Assembly (NCBI GenBank): GCA_902774055.1
Contig: CACYGX010000016.1
Coordinates: forward strand, 1 to 59,595
DNA length: 59,595 nt
From: an uncultured Bacteroidales bacterium
GTDB taxonomy: Bacteria > Bacteroidota > Bacteroidia > Bacteroidales > Muribaculaceae
Direction: 5' to 3'
Shown: positions 43,683 to 51,021 of the stretch, piece by piece
Numbering within the stretch: the stretch's first letter is position 1
Layout of the letters: each line of letters opens with the position of its first letter
The notes under the pieces: generated by a model
Told to the model about the DNA's origin: nothing
Databases searched by the model: none
The model's input: the letters and a program-made list of their open reading frames with translations, nothing else
Position numbers and translations under genes: made by a program

Positions 43683-43998
43683 AAATATTTGATTTCGAGT
43701 TAAATAACAATTTATCGAATAAAGTATGGGACCCTTAAGCCTTAGATTGATCCATTAGCAACAGGCCTGAATGAGAATAAAGATGAGATCCATTTCAACT
43801 GGAAGAGTTTGATTAACAGGGTCATTATATTTGGGTTTATGGCGCAAATTTACAAAAATATGCTATTGCAGTCGTCATTTCTTGCAGAAAAAGCTAAAAA
43901 AACTATCTGCAGATATGCGACATCAGCCGCTGTCCGAGTCATCGATAACAGCGGCTGACGGGTATCGTGAATTGAAAAATCCCGTTGGGTTGATATCG
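43683..43998. other. intergenic stretch with promoter copy and inverted repeat
   Basis: No gene seen. It holds AT-rich sequence, the second 28-bp repeat (43831-43858) and an 11-bp inverted repeat TCAGCCGCTGT / ACAGCGGCTGA (43923-43933 and 43948-43958), which may terminate the minus-strand gene at 43999-44925. Confidence 0.6.
43831..43858. repeat. 28-bp direct repeat, copy 2
   Basis: Identical to 42489-42516; carries minus-strand TAAATTTG at 43845-43852, which may drive the acyltransferase gene. Confidence 0.9.
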
Positions 43999-44925
43999 TC
44001 ACTTACTTGAATTGAAAGATTCAAGCATCGACTTGAAATATCCCATGACAGCGTTGGGGTCTTCGCTGGTCTTTGCACCCTGTTCCTTCATCCAGTTCAG
44101 GTACTTGAAATAAGCATGATTGTTATAAAGTTTCTCCATATCGATGCTGTTCAGGTCAAAGCTTTGGAATTTGTTATAGGTCTTGTTGTCATAGAGCTTG
44201 GCAGCATAGTCAAGGTCTTCGAGAGTCAAATTGTCGTAAGCGAAATTCAGCAAAAGGACGGGCACATTCTTGGTCATCCAATCTTTAACCTTATTATCCG
44301 GTTTTGGGAAGTCAGGATCATCGGAGAATTTATTTTCATCGAACCTCTTGAGCATCATTTCCATCATAAGCTTTATAGAAGGCGATTCCAACATCACGTG
44401 ATTGAATTTGTCAGCATAGGCAGCATCGATTTCTGGTCTGGGCTGGACTGGAGAGTCTAAAAAAGACACGTAGTCTTTTACCTTGTCCAAGTATTCACCT
44501 GACTCCATCGGTTCTTGCATGACTTTCATATGCTCTAGGAACGGTGTCAACATATAGGAGGCGTACTCCTTCATCCAATTTTGGTTATGAGCGGTAAAGG
44601 CCTTAAACTCAGGTGTGGTGAGTAACGATGACAATTCGCTCAATTCGGCCTCGGTCATGCCTTGTTCTTTCCACGTGGTGACGTAGAAGTCAATCATGTC
44701 ATTCTCATACCGTTCATCGAGATAGCGCTGTGTCAACTGGTCAATGTCCACTTTACCATCCCTATCAAAAACCATACTCATCGTTGAGATGTACGCCTTT
44801 TCTTTTTCAAATTGGTTAACTGCTGTCAAGTAATCCTTAACAGCCTTGCGGTAACTGTCCTGAGCATAACTGCTGGCGGCAACCAGCATTACCAGCAGCG
44901 CAATGAGAAATCTAGTTTTTTTCAT
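43999..44925 (-). CDS. secreted protein of unknown function, DUF2059-like
   Basis: 308 residues from ATG 44925; the frame runs to 45030, but a TAACTTTG box at 44970-44977 puts the upstream starts before the transcript. Signal peptide MKKTRFLIALLVMLVAASSYA. Helical throughout, with YLDERYENDMIDFYVTTWK and LLTTPEFKAF resembling DUF2059-type secreted helical proteins. Probably periplasmic. Function unknown. Confidence 0.75.
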   Translation of the reverse strand: MKKTRFLIALLVMLVAASSYAQDSYRKAVKDYLTAVNQFEKEKAYISTMSMVFDRDGKVDIDQLTQRYLDERYENDMIDFYVTTWKEQGMTEAELSELSSLLTTPEFKAFTAHNQNWMKEYASYMLTPFLEHMKVMQEPMESGEYLDKVKDYVSFLDSPVQPRPEIDAAYADKFNHVMLESPSIKLMMEMMLKRFDENKFSDDPDFPKPDNKVKDWMTKNVPVLLLNFAYDNLTLEDLDYAAKLYDNKTYNKFQSFDLNSIDMEKLYNNHAYFKYLNWMKEQGAKTSEDPNAVMGYFKSMLESFNSSK

Positions 44926-44969
44926 AGTCAATTCTATTAGCGTTATTGTTAGTGATTTATCCAGTACCG

Positions 44970-44977
44970 CAAAGTTA
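44970..44977 (-). promoter_or_regulatory. -7 box of the DUF2059-like gene
   Basis: TAACTTTG on the minus strand, 45 bases before ATG 44925. The sequence around it (to ~45005) closely matches the promoter region of the tricorn-like gene. Confidence 0.55.
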
Positions 44978-45081
44978 CAAAAAACTACCGTTTTCTTGAC
45001 CTTTTCATCACGAAAAACCCAGGTAGCCATTATTTTTTGAAAATATCCACCCTCATTAAACGTTTTCCCAAAAAAAGTTTC

Positions 45082-45089
45082 TAACTTTG
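45082..45089 (+). promoter_or_regulatory. -7 box of the DUF1573 operon
   Basis: TAACTTTG, 30 bases before ATG 45120. Confidence 0.5.
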
Positions 45090-45119
45090 CAGATTAGACA
45101 GTTATAAACTGTAGGTATT

Positions 45120-45509
45120 ATGACTAAACGTTTTTTCATAGCATTTTTTGCAGTATGCATGGTCGCCATCAGTGGATTGGCCGACAACAAGTATGCCGAA
45201 GCGACTTTTGACACAAAAAGTCATGACTTTGGTACCATCCAGGAGGCTAAGGGCCCTGTAAGTTGCGACTTTGAGTTCACCAACACGGGCGACAAGCCAC
45301 TGCTCATCATCGATGCTGCCGCATCGTGTGGCTGTACCCGCCCCGAATACCCTTCCAAACCCATCAAACCGGGTAAAAAGGGCAAAATCAAGGTGACTTT
45401 CAGTCCTATTGGGCGTCCCGGCGCATTCAAGAAGAGCGTCAAAATCAAGACCAACGGAAGAGAACGCACTACGACCCTCCGCATCGAGGGCACCGTTATC
45501 CCTAAGTAA
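45120..45509 (+). CDS. DUF1573-domain secreted protein, short
   Basis: 129 residues. Signal peptide MTKRFFIAFFAVCMVAISGLA, then one DUF1573 Ig-like domain: HDFGTIQEAKGPVSCDFEFTNTG, the SCGCT motif and FSPIGRPGAFKKSVKIKTN. Such proteins are common exported Bacteroidetes proteins of unknown role. First of a five-gene plus-strand cluster; the next DUF1573 gene begins 3 bases later. Confidence 0.92.
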   Translation: MTKRFFIAFFAVCMVAISGLADNKYAEATFDTKSHDFGTIQEAKGPVSCDFEFTNTGDKPLLIIDAAASCGCTRPEYPSKPIKPGKKGKIKVTFSPIGRPGAFKKSVKIKTNGRERTTTLRIEGTVIPK

Positions 45510-45512
45510 TAG

Positions 45513-46613
45513 GTGAGACACGCTTGGACCATAGCGCTGCTTACTTTTATGGCACTCATTGCTGCCGCTCAGCCACATGCAACTTGGCTGGAACGGCAGC
45601 ATGACTTTGGCGTCTTTCTGGAGAAGGACGGCAAGGTGACTTGCCACATGCGACTGGTGAACACGGGCAACGAGGCGTTGTTCATCACCAAGGCTCAAGC
45701 GGGCTGTGGCTGCACGGGTATTTCTTACACCGAGGAGCCCATCCTGCCCGGGGACACCGCCACCGTGGGGATCACCTATAACCCGTCGGGGCGGCCTGGC
45801 CAGTTCTCCAAGCAGGTTCTCATTTTCACCAACACCTCAATCAGGCGTACCACACTCGAGATCACGGGTAACGTGATTCCCACCACCGCCACGCTCAACA
45901 AGCAGTACCCGCTGAAAGCCGGCGACCTGCACATCAGTCAAGAGAGCATCCCCTTTGGGGAAATGATAAAAGGCCAAAACAAGACGCTATTCCTGAGCGC
46001 TTACAATGCCTCGACCGACACACTACTGGTCCACGTCAGTGGCGACATGCCACACATCCACCCCACCCTTGTCCCTGACACGGTGCCGCCGGCCCGTGTG
46101 ACAGCCCTCACGGTACAGTACATTTCGGGCCATGCGCCCTTGTGGGGGTTAAACGTGGACACGCTCACCCTGTCGTGCGAGCCCCTGAGGCCCTCAGCAT
46201 CGTCAACCCCCAGCATAGCACGGGTCAACGTGATGGCCCAGGTACTGGAAGATTTTAAAGACTTGACCGACAAGCAACGCCGTGACGCGCCCGTTGTGGC
46301 TACTGAGTGCGGCGACAGGTTAGACTTTGGCACCATGAAGCGCGGTGAGGTCGCTACCCGCACGTTCACCGTCTCCAACACGGGCAAGGATCTGCTGCTC
46401 ATCAGGCGCCTGTGGGTCCCCGAGGGCGAGGGCATCACCGTTAAGGCCGATAAAACCGAAATCAAACGGGGAAAAGCGGCTACAGTCACCGTCACCGTGG
46501 ACACGTCACAACTGAGCGAGGACATACTTAACGTGCCCTTAACTCTCATGTGCAACGACCCTGAATCACCACGGGCCACCATCCGCCTAGTGGGTATCAT
46601 CGATAACAAATAA
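45513..46613 (+). CDS. DUF1573-domain secreted protein, long
   Basis: 366 residues from a GTG start 3 bases after the previous stop; no ATG precedes the signal peptide (RHAWTIALLTFMALIAAAQP). Domain 1 carries the GCGCT motif and NPSGRPGQFSKQVLIFTNT, like the preceding protein. A middle Ig-like domain and a third ASH-like domain (LDFGTMKRGEVATRTFTVSN) follow. It looks like a tandem paralogue of the short DUF1573 protein with added domains. Function unknown. Confidence 0.9.
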   Translation: MRHAWTIALLTFMALIAAAQPHATWLERQHDFGVFLEKDGKVTCHMRLVNTGNEALFITKAQAGCGCTGISYTEEPILPGDTATVGITYNPSGRPGQFSKQVLIFTNTSIRRTTLEITGNVIPTTATLNKQYPLKAGDLHISQESIPFGEMIKGQNKTLFLSAYNASTDTLLVHVSGDMPHIHPTLVPDTVPPARVTALTVQYISGHAPLWGLNVDTLTLSCEPLRPSASSTPSIARVNVMAQVLEDFKDLTDKQRRDAPVVATECGDRLDFGTMKRGEVATRTFTVSNTGKDLLLIRRLWVPEGEGITVKADKTEIKRGKAATVTVTVDTSQLSEDILNVPLTLMCNDPESPRATIRLVGIIDNK

Positions 46614-46627
46614 CATCAACAAGCATA

Positions 46628-47782
46628 ATGGCAAAAAAAACAAAAATAGTACAGCATACCGAGGAGTGCCCCAGCATGAATCACCCTGAGAACGACGAGC
46701 AGTTTGCCGGACTACAGGTGAACAGTGGCGTGGAGCAACCACCTATCGTCAACCCTTACCTCAAGCGCAAACGCAAACCCCAACTCACGCCCGCTGAATA
46801 TGTCGAGGGCATCCGTAAGGGAAACCGCGCCGTGCTGGGACAGGCCGTGACGCTGGTCGAGAGCCGCAACGCCGAGCACCAGATCATTGCCCAGGAGGTG
46901 ATCGAGAAATGCCTCCCCTACACGGGCAACTCGCGCCGCATCGGCATCACAGGTGTGCCTGGAGCTGGCAAGAGCACGTCGATCGACTCCTTTGGCATGC
47001 ACGTCATCAAGCAGGGCCACAAACTGGCGGTCCTCGCTATCGACCCCAGCAGCGAGCGCTCCAAGGGTTCTATCCTGGGAGATAAGACCCGCATGGAACG
47101 CCTGGCCATTGAGCCCGACGTGTTCATACGCCCTTCCCCCTCGGCAGGTTCGCTGGGTGGTGTGGCCCGCAAGACCCGCGAGACCATCGTGCTATGTGAG
47201 GCGGCAGGCTACGACACCATCTTTGTCGAGACCGTAGGCGTGGGACAGAGCGAGATTGCCGTCCACTCGATGGTGGACTACTTCCTGCTCATCCAACTTG
47301 CCGGCACGGGCGATGAACTGCAAGGCATCAAGCGCGGCATCATGGAGATGGCCGACGGCATCGTCATCAACAAGTGTGACGGCGATAACATCGAACGCGC
47401 CAACCTGGCAGCGGCCCAGTTCCGCAATGCCCTGCACCTCTATCCCCTGCCCCCCAGTGGCTTCTTGCCCGAAGTCATCACCTATTCGGGCTATTACGAC
47501 CTCAATATCGAGGGCGTGTGGGACATGATCGACCGCTACTTTGCCCACGTCAAGGCCAATGGCTACTTCGACGAGAAACGCCACGAACAGGAGCGCTACT
47601 GGATGCGCGAGACCATCAACGAGCAGTTGCTGGCACGCTTCTACTTTGATCCCGAGATAGAGCGCCTGCTCACCATCAAGGAGGACACCGTGCTTGCCGG
47701 CAAGCAGACCTCGTTTGTCGCCGCCAGCGATGTGCTCAATTTCTATTACGACAAAATCACTCAACACCAACTGTCAAAATGA
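46628..47782 (+). CDS. meaB: methylmalonyl-CoA mutase-associated GTPase
   Basis: 384 residues. G3E GTPase that protects and reloads methylmalonyl-CoA mutase. P-loop GVPGAGKST (109-117), AIDPSSERSKGSILGDKTRM, PSPSAGSLGGVARKTRE, ETVGVGQSE and the base-specificity motif NKCDGDN. Linked by function to the cobalamin adenosyltransferase at 27053 and to propionate formation from succinate. The next gene overlaps by four bases (ATGA). Confidence 0.96.
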   Translation: MAKKTKIVQHTEECPSMNHPENDEQFAGLQVNSGVEQPPIVNPYLKRKRKPQLTPAEYVEGIRKGNRAVLGQAVTLVESRNAEHQIIAQEVIEKCLPYTGNSRRIGITGVPGAGKSTSIDSFGMHVIKQGHKLAVLAIDPSSERSKGSILGDKTRMERLAIEPDVFIRPSPSAGSLGGVARKTRETIVLCEAAGYDTIFVETVGVGQSEIAVHSMVDYFLLIQLAGTGDELQGIKRGIMEMADGIVINKCDGDNIERANLAAAQFRNALHLYPLPPSGFLPEVITYSGYYDLNIEGVWDMIDRYFAHVKANGYFDEKRHEQERYWMRETINEQLLARFYFDPEIERLLTIKEDTVLAGKQTSFVAASDVLNFYYDKITQHQLSK

Positions 47783-48249
47783 AAAAGTTTTCCGTCTTTA
47801 TAGCGCTGATATCCATCTTGATGCTCTGTTGCCAGTGCACGACATCCAAGGAATTACGCCAAGCCAAAAAGGGCGCTAAAGCCGTCCCCTATGTCGTGCT
47901 GGACAACTACTTTGTGCGCAACAATGTGGATTGCAGCAACCGCCAGCGCCTGATCATCGACAACGAGAGGGATTTTGATGCCTTCTTCGGGCCAGCGGCC
48001 ATCATGGGTGGCTTGCCCACTGACATCAACTGGAAAAAACAATTTGTCATTGCTGTCCTGTTGCCCGAGACCAACCGCCCCACCATGGTCAACCCCCTGG
48101 AGGTGAAACAAAGCCCTGGAAACATCATTTTCAAGTACCAAGTGATCCGCGGCACCAAGACCAGTTATTCACTGGTGCCCTTTGTCGCGATAGCGCTGAA
48201 CAGGGCCGAGGATCCGCAGCAACTCGAGGTGTTCTTTATTGAGAAATAA
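47779..48249 (+). CDS. lipoprotein of unknown function, 156 aa
   Basis: Signal MKKFSVFIALISILMLCCQC with Cys near residues 17-20, then a compact domain with RLIIDNERDFDAFFGPAAIMG and KKQFVIAVLLPETNRP. No family is recognised with confidence. Translation is coupled to meaB by a 4-base overlap. Likely anchored to a membrane facing the periplasm or surface. Confidence 0.75.
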   Translation: MKKFSVFIALISILMLCCQCTTSKELRQAKKGAKAVPYVVLDNYFVRNNVDCSNRQRLIIDNERDFDAFFGPAAIMGGLPTDINWKKQFVIAVLLPETNRPTMVNPLEVKQSPGNIIFKYQVIRGTKTSYSLVPFVAIALNRAEDPQQLEVFFIEK

Positions 48250-48256
48250 CTGCAAT

Positions 48257-48781
48257 ATGGAAGGAAATTTCTGCTACCGTTACCCACACCCCGCCGTCAC
48301 AACCGATTGTGTCGTGTTTGGCTACGACGGATTAAGACTCAATGTATTACTCATCGAGCGCGGCAATGAGCCCTACCAGGGTTGCTGGGCTTTCCCGGGC
48401 GGCTTCCTCAATATCGACGAGGATGCTCCCGACGGCGCACGTCGCGAACTGCTTGAAGAGACGGGACTCATCGTGAGCAATATAGAACAGTTAGGAGCGT
48501 TTGCCACACCTGACCGTGACCCACGCGAGCGGGTTATCTCAATCGCCTATTTCACGCTCACGCGCGTACAGGATGTCGTGGGGGGTGACGACGCTAAGAT
48601 GGCCCGCTGGTTCCCCATCAACCAGCTGCCTGAACTGGCGTTTGACCACCAACAGATGTTCACCATGGCCTTGCAGCGGCTCTCGGACTACCTCAAGCTG
48701 AAAACGGGCAACTTTATTAGTGGCGATTTCTCCTACGAGGAGATTGACATGATCTATTTCGCCACGCTCTCCAAACGATAA
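48257..48781 (+). CDS. NUDIX hydrolase
   Basis: 174 residues from ATG 48257; a TTG 6 codons upstream overlaps the previous gene and is less likely. The Nudix box GGFLNIDEDAP...RRELLEETGL (~50-73) fits G(x5)E(x7)REUxEExGU. The N-terminal TTDCVVFGYDGLRLNVLLIERG resembles ADP-ribose pyrophosphatase/NrtR-type Nudix domains; no C-terminal winged helix is evident. Cleaves nucleoside-diphosphate derivatives; substrate unknown. Confidence 0.9.
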   Translation: MEGNFCYRYPHPAVTTDCVVFGYDGLRLNVLLIERGNEPYQGCWAFPGGFLNIDEDAPDGARRELLEETGLIVSNIEQLGAFATPDRDPRERVISIAYFTLTRVQDVVGGDDAKMARWFPINQLPELAFDHQQMFTMALQRLSDYLKLKTGNFISGDFSYEEIDMIYFATLSKR

Positions 48782-48885
48782 TTCCCGAAATAAAAATTTG
48801 TTAATAAATCTATAAATTTGTGGTACATTTTCATTATACTGCAAATTTTTGTTAATTTTTCGCCTGTTTGTGTTCAAAAACTATG

Positions 48886-48913
48886 TTGTAAAACATATTT
48901 TGCACTATCTTTG
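48886..48913 (+). promoter_or_regulatory. promoter of the candidate small RNA
   Basis: TTG (48886-48888), 17 bases, TATCTTTG (48906-48913). Spacing is a little short of the 19-20 seen elsewhere. Confidence 0.55.
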
Positions 48914-48918
48914 CAGTG

Positions 48919-49082
48919 GTTTTTCATGGTAATAGTTTTTTAAGGTTATGAGAATACAGGTTCCGTGAGGCAGTTGTATTCTCAATGTAAAAAACAAAAA
49001 AAAGATGTTTTAAGGTTTATGTTAATGGTATTAGAAGGTTAATTAGTTAAGCAATCCCCGACGTGAGTCGAGGATTTTTTTT
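48919..49082 (+). ncRNA. candidate structured small RNA, ~160 nt
   Basis: It sits in a 371-base gap without a credible ORF. It starts just after a promoter, contains a perfect 10-bp hairpin TGAGAATACA / TGTATTCTCA (48949-48958 and 48975-48984) enclosing GGTTCCGTGAGGCAG, two TTTTAAGG blocks, and ends at a clear terminator (49053-49082). I have the impression that the GTTCCGTGAGGCAG hairpin recurs in Bacteroidales but cannot name the RNA. 5' end is estimated. Confidence 0.6.
49053..49082 (+). terminator. terminator of the candidate small RNA
   Basis: Stem AATCC-CGAC / GTCG-GGATT with a GTGA loop and one mismatch, followed by a run of eight T (to 49082). Confidence 0.85.
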
Positions 49083-49116
49083 GTACCAGAAACAATCATG
49101 TCTCAGCAATAATACC

Positions 49117-49124
49117 TAACTTTG
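49117..49124 (+). promoter_or_regulatory. -7 box of the DUF3298 lipoprotein gene
   Basis: TAACTTTG, 28 bases before ATG 49153. Confidence 0.5.
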
Positions 49125-49152
49125 CAATCGTAACAATCAATTAACTATTACA

Positions 49153-50010
49153 ATGAAAAAGATTATCCTCTTCATCCTCGCCACTATCACAGTGAGCACC
49201 ATGTGGTCATGTGCCAAGAGCAACAACGGCAACACCACGTCAAATGATGGCAACAAAGTTACCGACAGCACCTTGTGCCAGTTTAATAATCTCGATGCCG
49301 AGAAAATGTTCGCCTACGTCAACGAGGAGGGCGATACAGTGTATTTTGATAACAAGTTCTCGGCATTCTGGCCCCAGATTATCAACGGCAAACCCTGCCC
49401 CGAACTCCAGCAAGCGCTGTTCAGAGCTATGACCGACAGCGCTGGGCTCAATGAGCTGGACAAGGTCACCGAATTCCTGCTGAATCCTGCCAACTATACC
49501 GAAATCGACACCAAGGACCTCATTCCTGTCAACGCCGTCAAGGACGATGAGAATAAACTCTCGACCAGCGAAATAGACGTGATCTTGAAAAGCATGAACG
49601 ACCGCCTGCTCGTCTATCATCTGGGAACAGACTCCTATTCGGCCGGCGCTGCTCACGGCATCTACGCCAACAACTATGTCACCTACGACCTCAAGACCGA
49701 GAAGGCTGTCACCTTTGACGACATAATCGCCGACACCACACTGTTGCGCACCGTAATCCTCAAGTCCATCAAGCAGGAATACAACTACGGCACAGACGAA
49801 CTCTTCCTGCCCGACAACGGCCTGCTGCCGCTACCTCGTGACTTCGTTCTCGACGGTCAAGTGTTCCACGCCATCTATCAGGTCTATGAAATCGCCAGTT
49901 ATGCCCAGGGCATGATCGACGCCCCCATCTATCCCTACCTGCTCAAACCCGAGGAAATCAAACGCCTCTTCACCCCCTACGGCCTAGAACTCCTCGACCT
50001 CGCAGAATAA
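49153..50010 (+). CDS. DUF3298-type lipoprotein
   Basis: 285 residues. Signal MKKIILFILATITVSTMWSC (Cys20). The C-terminal part has YSAGAAHGIYANNYVTYDLKTEKAVTFDDI, the hallmark of the DUF3298/DUF4163 (RsiV-like) fold, and ends LKPEEIKRLFTPYGLELL. Some relatives bind lysozyme; here the role is unknown. Convergent with the LuxR-type regulator gene, 12 bases apart. Confidence 0.85.
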   Translation: MKKIILFILATITVSTMWSCAKSNNGNTTSNDGNKVTDSTLCQFNNLDAEKMFAYVNEEGDTVYFDNKFSAFWPQIINGKPCPELQQALFRAMTDSAGLNELDKVTEFLLNPANYTEIDTKDLIPVNAVKDDENKLSTSEIDVILKSMNDRLLVYHLGTDSYSAGAAHGIYANNYVTYDLKTEKAVTFDDIIADTTLLRTVILKSIKQEYNYGTDELFLPDNGLLPLPRDFVLDGQVFHAIYQVYEIASYAQGMIDAPIYPYLLKPEEIKRLFTPYGLELLDLAE

Positions 50011-50022
50011 AACATCTGGATT

Positions 50023-50778
50023 CTACAACAGCCCCTGATTGGTGGCAACAGTGAGGGCCTCGGTAATGCTACGCACACCCAGGCGCTCAAACAGCGCACG
50101 CTTGTAAGTCTTGACGGTGTCCACTGCGCGACACATCTTATCGGCTATCTGAGGTACTGTATAACCCTGAGCCGACAGGATAAGCACCTGCTTTTCCTGT
50201 TGCCGCAGACTCACGCTTTTGCGTTCCTGCCAGCGGTGACCGTTCAGGTCATATTCCCAGTATATGGATTGACCCTTCTTGCGGAACTCTACGTGACCAG
50301 GCGTAGTGTGATGTGACATCGAAACGACACACATCGCCAGCCAGGCACGTCCGTCGGGTGCTAGGGCAAACGGTGTAATCTTGTGGTTTACTAGGTAGCA
50401 ATCCTCGCCATTCACAATATGGAAGTCGTAGCTCATGAAGCAGCGGCTGCGGTCAGCCATGGGCTCCTCGTTGAAGCGCTTGAAGCCCACCTCGTTGATC
50501 TCAGTGAGCATAATCTGTTCCTCGGCAGGCACGTGGTCGATATACAGGCGGTAGCCCATCTGACGCACCTCCTCGGCCGCATGTCCGCACAGGAATAGCG
50601 GATTACTCGCCACATACAGGAAACCATGCTTCAGGTAGTCGATGATATAAATACTCTGGTAGGTCGCATTGGCCATCGCATCGATGGCGCGTATCATGGG
50701 TTCAAGGTGGCGGTATTGCTCATCATCAATGCCCTCTACACTGTTGGTCAAGGTGAAGAAATCCTCAATTCTAGCCAT
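50023..50778 (-). CDS. LuxR-type HTH regulator with PAS-like sensor domain
   Basis: 251 residues from ATG 50778. ATGs at 50805 and 50820 overlap or precede the -7 box (50807-50814), so they are rejected. N-terminal PAS-like region (~35-120: SIYIIDYLKHGFLYVASNPL) and a C-terminal LuxR HTH (LRQQEKQVLILSAQGYTVPQ, then IADKMCRAVDTVKTYKRALFERL). No receiver domain, so it probably senses a ligand. It is divergent from an outer membrane barrel gene that carries paired palindromes, and is the obvious candidate to bind them. Confidence 0.88.
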   Translation of the reverse strand: MARIEDFFTLTNSVEGIDDEQYRHLEPMIRAIDAMANATYQSIYIIDYLKHGFLYVASNPLFLCGHAAEEVRQMGYRLYIDHVPAEEQIMLTEINEVGFKRFNEEPMADRSRCFMSYDFHIVNGEDCYLVNHKITPFALAPDGRAWLAMCVVSMSHHTTPGHVEFRKKGQSIYWEYDLNGHRWQERKSVSLRQQEKQVLILSAQGYTVPQIADKMCRAVDTVKTYKRALFERLGVRSITEALTVATNQGLL

Positions 50779-50806
50779 ATCACGGTCTTGCTGGTTGATA
50801 GTCATG

Positions 50807-50837
50807 CAAATGTACCCCAAATGCCCAATTCCGACAA
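50807..50837 (-). promoter_or_regulatory. promoter of the LuxR-type regulator
   Basis: On the minus strand: TTG (50835-50837), 20 bases, TACATTTG (50807-50814). It fixes the gene start at 50778. Confidence 0.75.
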
Positions 50838-50892
50838 CTGGTAAAACTTAAAAAGCCTTATCCTTAAGAAGTAGTAACATGTCACAAGGCAA

Positions 50893-50961
50893 TTTAACAC
50901 CCTAAAGTGTGAAAATGCAATTTCATCGCCCCGATACTGCAACCTTTCACCCTTTAGTGCG
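50893..50961 (+). promoter_or_regulatory. paired operator before barrel gene 1
   Basis: Palindrome CACCCTAAAGTGTG at 50898-50911 and CACCCTTTAGTGCG at 50948-50961, exactly 50 bp apart. The flanks TTTAACAC and TGCAACCTTT are also shared with the site at 53815-53883. The second palindrome ends 24 bases before the -7 box and covers the -33 region, where no TTG is found, which would suit an activator. Confidence 0.7.
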
Positions 50962-50985
50962 TGTCTCTATTGAAGTTTGTCTCGA

Positions 50986-50993
50986 TAATTTTG
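50986..50993 (+). promoter_or_regulatory. -7 box of barrel gene 1
   Basis: TAATTTTG, 28 bases before ATG 51022; no TTG at 17-23 bases upstream. Confidence 0.55.
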
Positions 50994-51021
50994 CAGTCGA
51001 ACAAACCAAAAAAGAGAGATT

